Positions 22,901 through 34,009 of a stretch of DNA of 64,000 bases are shown piece by piece. The translations under genes were made by a program, and so were the position numbers. Numbering within the stretch: the stretch's first letter is position 1; each line of letters starts with the position of its first letter. Origin of the DNA: Membranipora membranacea (Eukaryota; Bryozoa; Gymnolaemata; Cheilostomatida; Membraniporidae); contig OU612070.1 of the NCBI GenBank assembly GCA_914767715.1, forward strand, positions 8,759,501 through 8,823,500, written 5' to 3'. The notes under the pieces were generated by a model, which was not told the DNA's origin, ran no database searches, and saw only the letters and a list, made by a program, of their open reading frames with translations.

Positions 22901-25900
22901 TATGATGCAGTTTTATAGTATATACCTGGCCAGCGAAAGCTCCATCACCATGTAGCTGTAGACACATAACTTTATGTGACCTCTCCCTCTGTGCGTTGTA
23001 GTTGTAATCTCCGTCATCATGAAGTCTCTGTTTAGCTCTAGTCTTCCCAACCGCCACTGGGTTAGCTGCCTAATACAATTAAAAATAAATTACTTCGGAA
23101 CGTCACAACAGCACAGAAACAGAGACATACTTTAAATGCCAAAGTATAATGATGAGAAGCGCGCAAACATCTGGATAGGGAGTGGATGTGAAGCAACCTG
23201 GGTGCTGGAAGTTGAGGTAAGGGCAGAAATAATTGGCTCACTGATTAGATTTGCATTTGCATTTACATGCATACGTACATACATACATGACTTGTTATTT
23301 CAAGCCCATTAGGCTAAGATTATAAATAGGAGCAGATGCTAACATGATACAGCTTATCATAAACTCTAATCCTCACCTCAAGATGAGAAGGATTAGGAAT
23401 CATAGTAACGTAGAGATCACCATCTGGATATTTAACTGTAGTACTATTCGCTGTTGTGATAATAAGAAATAGAGGCTGTAAGTTAGTGTAGGTACACCAT
23501 GAGGGCGGAATTTTATAACTCTACATGTGAACATAATAACAGCGCTATGTTATATCACACATGGCAAGTCAACACATGATAACCACATTTATATTACATC
23601 TTGCTCACTCGACGAATCTTTTGTTATAACCTGTTTCCTGGGCACTTAAGGTAGAGACATGGGGGGGGGGGTCAGCAAATATTGATTTTATATGTACCAT
23701 TTGAAGCTCTTGATAAATAGAAGATATTGATGAAAAATATAAATACGCCGCATCATTTTAAGCTACACTATTCAAGGAAGTACTGAAATCATCTTAAAAA
23801 TCAACATTAAGCAGAGTTTGAGAGAGGGAAGGGTAATAATACTCACAAAAATGAGAGAGGACATCCCCGCAGCCAGCTACATCATCAGGGAACTCTCTCA
23901 TCCCTCGAATCTGAATATGGAAAAAATATAACTGTCATCAGCAAGTGCTCGACCCACCATACAATGTAATACGGCGTATTTAACACAAGATACTGCTATA
24001 TAGATTGTGTATGATGCAAGGTTCTTTTAGAATCCTTGTGAAATGGCACATTGGCCAGAACATAGCCAATATATTGGCTCTGATTTGATTGGCTGTTGGG
24101 TGAGAAGGAGAGCCAATGCCAGCTCATTGAAAGGACATATTGAGATAAAGTGAAAGCGAAACTGTACCGTCTGTTCCATCTGACCTGGTATTGGCTCTCT
24201 CCCTCTCACCAGCCGATCAGAGCCAACACATTGGTTAGCAGAGCCAGACAGACAGCGCAATACATCACATAGTTTTGTATTACATCATATGAAGTATGAA
24301 GGGATGATCAAAAGTTAGGGTACCAACGCTCTACGTCTAACAGTATGAGGATAGGAGAGGTAACTAATAATGAAAGCAAGAGCAAACAATTTCCACAACT
24401 TACTGCCTATCATAAAATGTACAAATGAGTAAAATTACATACTTTATCTCATATAATGATATATATCATGCGAAATGAAAATATCTTGTATCAATATCAG
24501 AAGTTTAATGTGACGATCTTTATTTAAATACAATTAATAAGTATAATGTCAGTACCAAATTTGAGCTTGGGCAGCAGCATGTAGTCGATTATCTATCCAG
24601 TCTTGACTATAGTCACAGTAACTTTCCTTAAAGTTGTGAATTATTAATTTGAAAGGGAGCAGGGGGTGTTCATATGGATGTTCAACGTATACGTAAACTT
24701 CATAAACACATAAAAAGAGATTATTTATATGCTCATGGGAGACTCCAGGCACACATGTTTTTTTGCTTCAGACCACAGGTTTATTAGAAATGGCATATTT
24801 CCTAGTATACAAACAGATCTTTATTTCTTACCTTTTGAAAGATCTGTACAGGTGGTAGATTGAGCAGAGAAGAGGCCAACAGATTGACTCTCCCTCTGTG
24901 CGGCATGGCCATCACAACCTGATCAACTCCATCTGATGGAAAAGATAGTCAGATGTTAAGAGAAGAAAATAAAATGAAATATTGTGAATCAGGTAGTACT
25001 CGTCAAGACTACATGATGACTTCTAGTGTGAGGTAAACTCATCCATGACTTTGTAGAGAGGAGAACTTCAGCTACAGCTGCATAGTTAGTGGGTTATGAA
25101 GATTGTGGAGCCGCAATTAACGAGACGTTGTAGTTATGTGTAGTCATGTGTATTTACAGAAAACATGGATTCTCGTTTCTTGGATGGTGACTAACTTAGA
25201 ACTCACTTTTCACAGATTCACCAAAGAGTTGATTTAGGAATGCCATCATTGCATAACACCCCTCTCCACCATATCGCTTTGTTGTGGTAAATTTGGCGGC
25301 AAGAAAGTTCTCCAGCACCTAAAAACAGCCCAAATAAAACAGATCAATCCATAACTAAAAGCAAACCTTTGGTCAATCCGTCCTTAAGAGGGCAGCTAAG
25401 CTAAGCCAACGTGCATCACAGTTTCACATTTGTTCCAATTCTTTCGTATTTCAGTGGTTTTGAACAGAGAAGCTAGATTAAAATTTGTTTATGATAGGCT
25501 TGAGTTCTATGGGTCCCTGAGACCTGAACCTGGGTCGGTTTGAGTTTCTGCGGCCAGTCCGTTCTCAAGACAAGACATTACTTGGCCCAATGGAAAAGTA
25601 CCTGCTTGACTTCAATCTGACAGGCCGCACTGCATAATGAGATCTTTACACTGCATACAGACTGCAGTATGATATTAAGTTATTCACCTCTGCTTGTTTC
25701 ATGAGGTTCAGTGCATTTAGTCTGCTGCAGTTATCCAGTGTAAGCTGACTTATCCTCTCATATTCGTTACATAGCCACTCCACCTCAGGTAAATCCTGCA
25801 GAAAATAACAACAACATTAAACAATGTCATCCTGCAGAGATCAACAGAACCTTCACACCGAGTCAACAACACACCGCTGCACACTCATCTCTAACAGTAA

Positions 25901-27579
25901 CTCTATATAACGTAGAGTAAGCTGTCAGTAAAGTCAAGGTCATCTGTGGCTCATATTTGATATCATCATGCGCGTTTAGAAAACTAATTTTGAAGTTATG
26001 GAAAACAACAAAATGCAGCGTGAAAAAACTCATCATGACCTTGACGACTCGTAAAGCAGACAAGTGAATTGTTTCAATTACACTCTGCATCTTTGGAGTT
26101 ATTTCACACTGGATCTTTGTGTGGTCCAACAGATCTTGTTGAGGTGAAATAAATAATTATTGCTATGGTGGATGTGCCTAGTGTGGGTCATTGATATAAA
26201 TACAATTATAGCAGAATCATTACCGTCCATGAGGCGGTATTAACTACATGAGCTGATAAGCATGCTATGACACAACACATTTTCTCTTTTATAAAAAAAG
26301 TGTTTCACATATAAGTCAGGGTAATGTCAGGTTCTTGGGAGAAGAAAATTGATGATACTCCTTTATACGAACATGAACATTCTTCGCCATGCATTAAATG
26401 CTCATTTTAAGATCATTTGTTTGAGTTGTACATTGAGTATAAATTGACAATCTTCTTAATCTTTTGTTCCCGAGCTTACCACCATATGCGCCACCTCAAC
26501 TGTCATGTTTTCACAGTACAGATTGTGCAGCCGTGTATTCAAGTCGCCAACATCTTTGACACTTGAGGCAAGGAAAGAATCAGATGGCAAATTCCCAACC
26601 ACACTGTCGGTAGGTTTGAGATTAAATACTTCAGGGTCTAAAAACCATTCACTGTAAAATGAGGTTAAGTTAAGAATCGGACAGAACAGAAATTTACATG
26701 TACTGTAAGTTGGTACAAAAGATGGGTAACAAGACACGTATATAGTAAGCATAATCACAAGAGTCAAGTCACCGCCGCATATTGGATAGTCAGGTATGAT
26801 CATACATATAATGCTGCAAATGTCAACTACAAATCTGGAAAATTATTGACTTGATTTTTTGCATGTTGGATAGAAGAGAGTTAATTCTCATCACCACAAA
26901 GATAGAATCACAGCATATCTGTTAAGTGATAATTTCACTGCTAGAAAATACCGTTCAGACAAAATCACACAAGCATTTGACTGTGTTGCAATCATTTTCA
27001 TTCTAAACAAACTGTTATATATAAGTATAGACTTACGCTGAGGGATCTTTGCCGTTTGAGCCGAGGGGGTTGATATCAGCGACCAGATGACCATGTTCTC
27101 TATATGCCTGTACCAGACACCTCACAGGCAGGCTGTCACCTGACACAGACCTCATATCATTTTCTGTGATAAAATTATCGATACATCAACCCATGTTTTG
27201 GTTTGTGTACAAGATCTAGACTGGCAGGGTGGTGTTGTGGTTAGGATTCAAGCTTCTCAATTTTAGAGTTGCAGGTTCTAATACCGGTCACTAGCCATGC
27301 TGGTAATCAATATATTGTCATTGGGTAGCAAATAAAGTGTATTTATTATTATATTTATTACTGTGGTCATGTCAGGTAAATCGATCAATTGATGCATTAA
27401 ATCTTTGTCTCACTTAATTTCTGCAAAGCTTCGGAGCTGGCATTGATTGCGTTCTTTGTATGAGGGCAGAATCCAAAAACTGCTTTCTCTGTCCTATAGT
27501 TGTGCTTTTGCTGAAGTGATGCCGAGGGGTTAGCGAGCCGACGTATCACGCTACTTCTGGCTGTTTGCAACAGTCTCAT
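13966..27579 (-). CDS. DHTKD1: 2-oxoadipate dehydrogenase E1 component (DHTKD1), complete, 21 exons
   Basis: Thiamine-diphosphate E1 of the mitochondrial 2-oxoadipate dehydrogenase complex (lysine, hydroxylysine and tryptophan breakdown), giving glutaryl-CoA with E2/E3. Exons: 27579-27414, 27163-27037, 26651-26480, 25795-25688, 25318-25207, 24932-24832, 23910-23847, 23450-23377, 23069-22926, 21983-21868, 21268-21107, 20672-20567, 19388-19287, 18253-18122, 17852-17732, 16914-16775, 16621-16465, 15896-15694, 15165-14920, 14661-14512, 14070-13966. They total 2808 nt, 935 residues (human 919), and every phase fits. The N-terminus is Arg-rich and acid-free ([15 protein letters not shown]), as in a matrix presequence, before [10 protein letters not shown]. 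Landmarks: YREHGHL, MPHRGR (~238-243), [16 protein letters not shown], the ThDP/Mg motif GDG..VNN (~349-383), [27 protein letters not shown] and WAQEE. DHTKD1 is preferred over OGDH because of SGKHYY and the ending. Confidence 0.96.
15511..15680 (+). repeat. Dispersed SINE-like repeat, copy B
   Basis: The second copy of the family at 7424-7580, same orientation, starting GATCAGGACCATAAATAGAG. It lies in DHTKD1 intron 18, ending about 14 bp from the donor-side edge of exon 18 (15,694), antisense to the gene. Its end (GATTAAATGGGCGGCC) matches the other copy's TTAAATAGGGCGG. Confidence 0.6.
15925..16028. repeat. AT-rich simple repeat
   Basis: Low-complexity TA/TAATA sequence in a DHTKD1 intron, between exon 18 and a tRNA-like SINE head. 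No coding or regulatory signal is visible. Confidence 0.8.
16115..16210 (-). repeat. tRNA-derived SINE head (A and B boxes)
   Basis: On the minus strand the sequence reads GGTGGCTCAGTTGGTTAGAG, then ~35 nt, then GTCCTGGGTTCAAATCCCAC. TGGCTCAGTTGG is a perfect pol III A box and GGTTCAAATCC a perfect B box. The spacing is longer than in a standard tRNA and no acceptor stem closes, so this is a tRNA-derived SINE or tRNA pseudogene and not a functional tRNA. It lies in DHTKD1 intron 17. Confidence 0.65.
16689..16704. repeat. Poly(C) tract
   Basis: An uninterrupted run of about 15 C in a DHTKD1 intron. Similar C or G runs occur near 23,661, 38,247, 39,813 and 53,070, so such tracts are common in this genome. 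Confidence 0.9.
18540..18640 (-). repeat. tRNA-derived SINE head, second type
   Basis: Minus strand: GGATGGTGAGATGGCGATAT..., ending ...GTGGGTTTGAATCCCATTGC. The GGTTTGAATCC is a good pol III B box and TGGCGATATCGG a weaker A box. The separation is far larger than in a real tRNA, and the sequence differs from the copy at 16,115-16,210, so at least two tRNA-derived families are present. It is in DHTKD1 intron 13. Confidence 0.5.
18761..19026. mobile_element. 266-bp MITE with 34-bp inverted ends
   Basis: The left end TGGTCTAAACACACTTGAGA (then GGTTGCAACCTCAG) is the near-exact inverse of the right end CTGAGGTTGCAACC (then TCCAAGTGTGTTTTGACCA). The inside carries two direct copies of CCTCTGAGGATCAGCTGAGG. 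No clear target duplication is seen. It sits in DHTKD1 intron 13, 235 bp from exon 13. Confidence 0.65.
20219..20307. repeat. 26-bp tandem repeat, about three copies
   Basis: The unit GCTAGCTAGTTAGGGAGTTA plus CTTAAT recurs three times with one or two changes, in DHTKD1 intron 12. The unit itself contains the palindrome GCTAGC. Confidence 0.85.
22069..22149. other. Short imperfect hairpin, pre-miRNA-like size
   Basis: The arms AAGCACTGATATGTACTAAA (22,069 onward) and TTTAGTACATTTCAGTGCTT (to 22,149) extend to a ~30-bp stem with three or four mismatches and one bulge, closed by a ~20-nt loop. It lies in DHTKD1 intron 9 and folds on either strand. Length and shape fit a microRNA precursor, but a tiny MITE is equally possible. 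No expression evidence can be read from sequence. Confidence 0.4.
24060..24240. mobile_element. Palindromic MITE-like element in DHTKD1 intron 6
   Basis: The left arm (ATATTGGCTCTGATTTGATT...GGTGAGAAGGAGAGCCAAT) and right arm (ATTGGCTCTCTCCCTCTCAC...CAGAGCCAACACATTGGT) are inverted copies with several mismatches and small indels over ~50 bp. The outer borders and target duplication are unclear, so the coordinates are approximate. Confidence 0.5.
27225..27300 (+). repeat. tRNA-like SINE head, third type
   Basis: Plus strand: GGTGGTGTTGTGGTTAGGAT ... GTTGCAGGTTCTAATACCGG. A-box-like (TGGTGTTGTGGTTAG) and B-box-like (GGTTCTAATACC) elements are present at roughly tRNA spacing, but the stems do not close. 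It is in DHTKD1 intron 1, antisense to the gene. Confidence 0.45.
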
Positions 27580-28590
27580 CGTTCTACAAAAGAGTAACAG
27601 AAGAATTGTTCCATCGATGCATGTCAGTACAACAGACCATTTCTGTAGGTGTAGTTGTAATTTCAATGTCATGAAACTTGAATTCCCAATACAAAATTGT
27701 ACATAGACAGTGTAAGAAAAATTGGACTCAAGAGTGTTGCGTGTAGGGGAGCCTGGAAGATCTCGGAATATATGAATCAACATCATCACAGGATAGGTAT
27801 ACTTGGGCTGCAGTTGGCCTAGAGATGAGATCAACGAGTGAGTTCATTGATGAGGATGTAGATCGCGTAGCGGTCTACCTCTGAATTAATTACTTCTCAA
27901 ACAATGGTTTACTTGAGGATATAACCAATGGTTATCAGTCCAGTCAGGAAGAGACAGTGAATGCTGACAAATAATGCACTCCCACTATGATTTGAATATC
28001 ACTCTGGTGCTTGAAAGGGACAGCAAATCTTCTAACAGTGTACCAGTGTGTGTGTGTATGTGAGAAGTCATATGCAGGACTTTGGGTTTATTTGTGAGTG
28101 TGAGTATGAGTCATTGCACTGCATCAATCAAGGGGTACATGCAACAACACCATAGGACTGCCGCATTTCCTAAATTTGGGCCAAAGTTAAAGTGACAGTC
28201 CTACTAGGCCATGTTTGGTACGGTTTTAAAGATCTAAGGCTGAAAAGACATTAGGGCATATGAAATAAAACAGCCTGTGAACCTTGTTGCAGTAAAACTG
28301 CTGCAATGTCTGAAAATTGGGATCATAGTGGATCATAGTGATTCATTGCCTCCCCCTGACCGCTATGACCCACGGTGATCCTTGCTAAAATAACTGAAAA
28401 AAAACTAATTGCTGTTTTCAACAATTTTCATTTTTTTATTATTTTTATTTGCCCTATGAACTCACAATATTTGATTTACTGGGGTAATATCAAGGAGTAA
28501 AAGTTTTTTACTCCTTGGTAATATAGGCCTTTTACCTTGAGTTTTACCTTGAGTCTTTTTCGTCTCTAACGCCGACTTTGAAATCAGGAC
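27580..28590. other. DHTKD1 5' flank
   Basis: The region directly upstream of the DHTKD1 start codon. No TATA box, CpG-rich block or other clear promoter element stands out, and I see no coding exon. A short perfect-arm palindrome lies at 28,491-28,518. Confidence 0.4.
28491..28518. repeat. Micro-palindrome, copy 1
   Basis: A 28-bp palindrome, CAAGGAGTAAAA joined to its inverse TTTTACTCCTTG through a few bases. An almost identical palindrome is at 29,561-29,587. The two flank a LINE fragment. Confidence 0.7.
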
Positions 28591-28599
28591 TTAAGAAAC

Positions 28600-29045
28600 A
28601 TTTTGCCATTAATCGGTTAATCGGTCAAGCAAATGAACAGCTAGTACTTAGGTTGCACCCAATGGACGAAGCAGCGGGCTGTCGCTTGGTAGCGTGTTCC
28701 ATTCTTTTGCAGTTCTTATGAAGAACGATCGCTGGTGTAGTGGAGCGTATTAGTGTGCGGAATGTAGTACTGATGTTGGTGCTTTCGTGCTGAGCTTGAT
28801 GATGTAAGCTGCATATGGCTGTTCATGGTTGACTGGTTGTAGTGATGGTATTGGCTAAACAGTTTGAGTCTTGTTTCAGATCGGCGTTGAGATAGAGTGC
28901 ATAGGTTGAGCTTTTGGAGGAGGTTAGTTGTGCTAGTCTTCCTATCTGTTCGTCTGATGCCACAGATTAGACGAGATGCACGCCTTTGCACACCTTCCAG
29001 TTGCTTCTCTGCTGTTTGAGTGAGAGAGTCCCATGCCCCACTTTT
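28600..29045 (-). pseudogene. LINE ORF2 C-terminal fragment
   Basis: The minus strand encodes a segment with the conserved post-reverse-transcriptase form of CR1/L2/Jockey-type ORF2 proteins: QLEGVQRRASRLICGI, then LLQKLNLCTLSQRRSETRLK. This matches the usual LE.VQRRAAR and L..L.L.TL..RR...RL pattern. The rest decays into low-complexity residues. No start, endonuclease or catalytic motif is present, so it is a dead fragment upstream of DHTKD1. Confidence 0.7.
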
Positions 29046-29560
29046 CTGTCACATGCCTATCCACTTTTCTAGTGGGACTGACACCCTTTAAGAAATGCGG
29101 CAGCCCTATGACCAACACAGCCAATCCGAACAAAACCATCACATATAGGCCTAAATGGATGGACATATGACAGCAGTACCACGGAGTTCTCCGTCCTTGA
29201 TATGACAGTATACTGATACAACACCATCATCATTTTAGCAAGGAGATAGTCATACACGTACCTAGCTCCTTGAATTGATCAGAGGTACAGAGAATACATC
29301 TAGTATTCTTCTGCTGCTAACAAATGAATCAATGCAGTTTGTAAGTTTGTGCAAGTTCAGTGGTTGAATGCACAGACAGTGGAGTGAGCGGTCTTTCTGC
29401 TCGGCTTCTCAACCACTCCCTACTACCACTATTCATTCGCTAGCTAACTAATACCGTAATTACATTATTACATGTCATGTGGTACTCACCTCAACGAACC
29501 AAACAGGACAGAGGTAGGGATAACAATAGTGACTCTGACTGATATTGCACCACCAAGCCT

Positions 29561-29587
29561 CAAGGAGTAAAAGATTTTTACTCCTTG
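29561..29587. repeat. Micro-palindrome, copy 2
   Basis: CAAGGAGTAAAAG then TTTTTACTCCTTG, nearly identical to the palindrome at 28,491-28,518. Confidence 0.7.
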
Positions 29588-29780
29588 ATTGCACTACAAA
29601 ATGCAGGTTTGGTATGGCAAGTTGATCTTTTGTGCTCTGCCCATCGAAGAATGCATGTAAGCTGTTGTATGTAATGCATATCAAATGTGTAACATTATTT
29701 CACCTGTTCTAACAAGTCTCCTTTGCTATAAACCTTTCTCCCTGCAGCAACCTGTCCTGACCTTCACACCAATGCTCCAA

Positions 29781-29950
29781 GGGGTTCACTATAATGCGGA
29801 AATGCGGAATTTCTCTTGAAAGTACGCGTTAGCACTGGGGTTCACTAAAATGCGGAAATGCGGAATTTCTCTTGAAAGTACGCGTTAGCACTGGGGTTCA
29901 CTAAAATGCGGAAATGCGGAATTTCTCTTGAAAGTACGCGTTAGCACGCG
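29781..29950. repeat. 56-bp tandem repeat, three copies
   Basis: The unit starts GGGGTTCACTAAAATGCGGA and ends GAAAGTACGCGTTAGCACT. Copies at 29,781, 29,837 and 29,893 are nearly identical, so the expansion is recent. A partial echo (ACTAAAATGCGGAAATTTGG) follows at ~29,973. Confidence 0.9.
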
Positions 29951-30003
29951 TGTTTCTCAGTTTTACAATGAAATGACTAAAATGCGGAAATTTGGAAAAC
30001 GGT

Positions 30004-30110
30004 AACTGGTCATTTGGTAGAAAACTATTTCATCGAATAGTCAATTCATAGAATGATCTTTCATCAAATTTCTACCAGGTGACCAAAACTCCTTGGTCAT
30101 TTGGTAGAAA
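30004..30110. repeat. Inverted and direct repeats of a TGGTCATTTGGTAGAAAA motif
   Basis: TGGTCATTTGGTAGAAAACT at about 30,006 is inverted at about 30,065-30,085 (AAATTTCTACCAGGTGACCA) and repeated directly at about 30,093. It could be the ends of a small decayed transposon; no target duplication is apparent. Confidence 0.45.
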
Positions 30111-30334
30111 ATTCTTGGTCATTATGTCGAACATAAATTTGATTACATTACAGATTAATATATAGTATTCCTATCACTCATTGAGACTGGAGACAACATT
30201 AAACCATCAATTTGCCTTGTAGGAGTGCTCATAAGTACCAGAGATCAAAATGCAACAGTTTATTGATTGTTTGGTGAGTAAAAAAGAAACAGGCCTAATC
30301 CAAAAAGTGAGTAAGTATATATATATATGTATAT

Positions 30335-31948
30335 ATTTACATTTACATTTACATTTACGCCGTCTTCTGAGAAGAGCCGCCTCGCAGCATCATATATCTC
30401 TCAGCTCCGTCATGTTGTTGGTCGGAGAGTTAATAGGTCGCGACTAAAAGGCTCTTTTGATAACTGTTTAAAATGTGTACTAAGATCAGTGCGCCCAGCT
30501 CCTAACAGGACAGGGAGGCCAGCTGCTGTTTGAATTTCGCTGGCTCCGGGATGCTCCGCAGTTTCTCCGGCAAGGCGTTCCAGTCCTTGAAGGTTCGTGG
30601 GAAGAAGCTGTACTTCATGACGTCGATGCGACAGGAGGGTTGCATGAATGTGTTCACCTTTCTCCCCATTTGCACATAGTCCGGTAGTTTCAGCGCATTT
30701 TCTCCACTCAGGTACTTGTGGAAGTTGACCACTCGAGAGGCCCTCCTTCTGGATTCGAGGGGTTCCCAATGCAAGCTGGTAAGCATGCTGGATATACTCT
30801 CTCTTCTGGCGTAACGGTTGGTGGTGAATCGGGCTGCTCTCTTCTGGACCTTACTGAGGGCATCTTGGTCACCCTTCCGGTATGGGTCCCAGGAGGCAGC
30901 GGCATACTCCAGTGATGGTCTGACTAGGGTCTTGTATGCTTTCTCTTTAGTGGACGGCAGGCACCTCTTCAGATTCCTGCGCAAGAATCTAAGTGCCTGT
31001 TGGCATTCATTGCTGTCCGGCTGGCATGCCTTTTCCAACTCAGCTTACTCATGATGTTAACTCCTAGGTATGTAGCGGAGTCAACAGTCTCAAGCTCTTG
31101 GTGTCTGATGTTGTACTTGGGATCGACAGTGGTAATGTTGACCTTGTTGGTTATGGTCATCTGCTGGCACTTCTTCACGTTAAACTGCATCATCCATTTC
31201 TCAGCTTGTCCATGTTGTACTGCAGCGCGGAGCAGTCCTCCTGTGTCTTCACTGCCCTGTATAGTAGGCAGTCATCAGCAAACAGCTTGATGGGAGGAGG
31301 TGACGTCTAGACCAATGTCGTTCACGAACATGAGGAACAGCAGGGGGCCTAATACAGTGGGGCACCCCTGAGCAAACTGTGACAGGAGAGGACGACTTTC
31401 CATCCAGCAAACTGTCTGAGTTCTGCCACTTAGCCAGGTCATAATCCACTGCAGACAGTGGTCTTCTACGTGGTAGGCTCTCATCTTGGCAAGGAGCCTA
31501 TGGTGGGGGACGGTAACGAACGCCTTGGAGAAGTCGAGTACAATCAGGTCAGTTTGGAGTTTGTCCTTCATGTTGTTCGCTATCTTGTCAAGTGTCTGAA
31601 TCAGCTGGGTTTCACATGAGTGTCCAGTCCTGAACCCGTGTTGGTAGTTGACTAAGATGTTCTGGCTGTTGAGGTACTGCATGATATTCGAGTGCACGAT
31701 GTGTTCCATGAGCTTGCAGCAAACACTGGTGAGGGAAACAGGACGGTAGTTAGCTGCATCTGTTTTACTTCCCTTTTTGAAGACGGCGTTGATGGTGGCC
31801 ATCCTCCAATCGGCGGACACTTCATGGGTGTCATATGATTTCTGAAATATAGCAGTGAGCATTGGTGCCAATTCCTCGGCAGCTTCCTTTAAAACTCCGG
31901 CAAGGAGTTTCTGGACTCCTTTGCTGGTCATCTGGATGGGCGGCATAT
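30335..31948 (-). pseudogene. 5'-truncated LINE (reverse transcriptase half), disabled
   Basis: On the minus strand, from 31,946: FKKGSKTDAANYRPVSLTS, a motif read as LDFSKAF (palm block with catalytic Asp), a QGCP.VLGPLLF block, then after a frame change KLFADDCLLYRAV (the FADD catalytic motif). The C-terminal region follows: SLEYAAASWDPYRKGDQ, VQKRAARFTTNRYARR, RTFKDWNALPEKL. The segments sit in different frames, so the copy is dead. The 3' end carries a short TAAATG-type repeat tail (30,339-30,357), as many CR1/L2-like elements do. The 5' end is cut within the linker before the reverse transcriptase, as is usual for incomplete retrotransposition. Two clusters of AT-rich sequence border it. 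Confidence 0.85.
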
Positions 31949-32479
31949 AAATATATATCTTTTATTGGTTAAATATGCCTCTTTTTGCAGGCAAGGTAGT
32001 TTGACAATAAAATGGTTAATCATACATGTTTTGAAATATAAGTTAACAATAACAACCAGTGTCTGTAGAAAATTAGAATCATATTAATTGAGATTAAGGT
32101 TAAAGGTTAGGTTGAAGATTGTCCGGTTTGATAGAGTGGAGCCGAGAGCTGACGATTTTGGTGATATGAATATAATTTGAAGACAGAATGACAGCCTATC
32201 CCAGGCTAGATGAGATTACAGCTTGTCAAATAACTCGCCCTATCTTGAATTAATGACGATCTCCTGAAATGAGAGGCAACCCCCTGACCTTACCCATGGT
32301 AAAACAAGGGGGTTTAGATAAAAGCATGGTTTACAAATACGGGTGGCAGCCACGAGAAATTTAAAGTATTCTGCCTGTGAAATAAATGTAGTCAGCTACC
32401 GACTTCCAATTTCCAAGTGTGGGTGTATATAATGCTATAATGTCTTTGTACATAGGACTTCTATAAAGGAAATGTTCAG

Positions 32480-34000
32480 GGGATTCATCCTCTGTCAAAC
32501 AAATACAGCATGGGGAAAAGGTTAATTTAAGTTTATATAAATGTAGCTGAAGATTGCAGTGACCTGTAAGTAAGGCACAAATCCCACCAAGAACCCAGGA
32601 TTAATATCAAATGGAAGTTGGCATTTCTGTAAAATATTCTCATAAATGTTCTTGTCGGCAAGCAGCCCAGAGCAAGGATTGGCTCGACAGTAATTTGTAA
32701 ATCTGGATTCCCACTTCCCTCTGACAAATTTTCTGATTTTGGCCTAAGTAAAATCATGAGTATTCAATTGCTTCGGATCAGTATTACGTGTGCCAATGAA
32801 TTTAGCTAGTTCTGACTTTAATGTTTGTGCATAAAGACTTTTGTTGTATTTTTCTAAAATGTCTGACTTCTTAATTTTTTTAAAAGATCTCAGTAAATTT
32901 AACTTTTGGAAAAGATATTTCAACTCAAGTGGTAAAATATCACTGAAAGCAAAATTATGTTCAGCAGCGGGATTAAATGGTATTCTGGTAAGGTCTCTAA
33001 CCATTTGATAGGCTGAAAGTCAATTTTTTTTGTCCCATAGGAAAGCTAAGTAATGAGTTTTCGGCATCATAGATTGTTCAAGAATAAATTTGCAGGTGCT
33101 AGCATTAAGACCTTTATAAATGAACGGTTTAATTAGATTTCATTTTTGTTTGGCCTGTAAGCTCCTACATCCGCATAATTTGGTTTTCCTGGCTTTTTCA
33201 ATAGCGTAACTTGACCCTCATTCCAAATCCATTTGCCAAAACAGCATTGAATAATCTATATAGAAGCATCTGAAACTGATGGCCGCAGTGTTTGATCATT
33301 CGCGGGTGTATACCATCGACATCGACACTTTTCTTCGAACAGTTAGTGTTTTTGACATTCAAAAGTATTTCTTCAGCTGAAATATAATTGTCATACCAAA
33401 GAGATTCTTCTGCCTCAAGAAATTCTTGTTTTGAAACTTTATCTTCAACATACCTTTTCCAAGTAGAGTCAAATGAACAGTTTTTCAGGTGATGCCCTTC
33501 AAATATAACTCTCTGAAATATTTCTGATTTCTTTGAGTCATGGATAATTTTCTGATTTTCATTTTCAATTACTCCAATATAATTTTTCTCATGTTGAGTA
33601 TAAAATTTATTTTAAATTCCTTCCAAGATTGAGTGCCTTCAGAGAGATTGAGGCATCTGGTTTGACTCTCAATATGTTTGCCTTTTGCTTTGTTCAAAGC
33701 GTCTGTAAACTCATTTTTTGCTTTTTCCAATACCTCACCATTTCTATAATCTGATCTAAATTTGAATTGTTTTCTAGCCTGTCTGAGTTTTTGAGCCAGG
33801 TGTGACAAATCTGGATTCCAAAATGGTTTGCTATGTCCGGTTACGATTTTTGTTGGGACAAACTTATGCTTTGCTTCAAGAATGAGATCTTTTGCTACTT
33901 TCCACAAGGTCTGTGGATCTGTTGTATTTACAATGTTTGGAAAACACTGAAATGTGATTTTCTCCAAATACAGTTCAAAGTCATTCCAGTTTGTATTGTC
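32480..34000 (-). pseudogene. Second LINE fragment with internal deletion
   Basis: From 33,967 downward the minus strand encodes the linker between endonuclease and reverse transcriptase (SKPFWNPDLSHLAQKLRQAR, then FTDALNKAK and CLNLSEGTQSWKEF). Next, in other frames, comes a pre-RT segment with ISAEEILLNVKNTN and DGIHPRMIK. At 33,004-32,530 it jumps to the C-terminal third (RIPFNPAAEHNFAFSDILPL, GKWESRFTNYCRANPC, then KCQLPFDINPGF). The catalytic palm (Y/FADD) is missing, so the middle has been deleted. It is a different family from the LINE at 30,335-31,948. Confidence 0.7.
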
Positions 34001-34009
34001 CCATTCATA

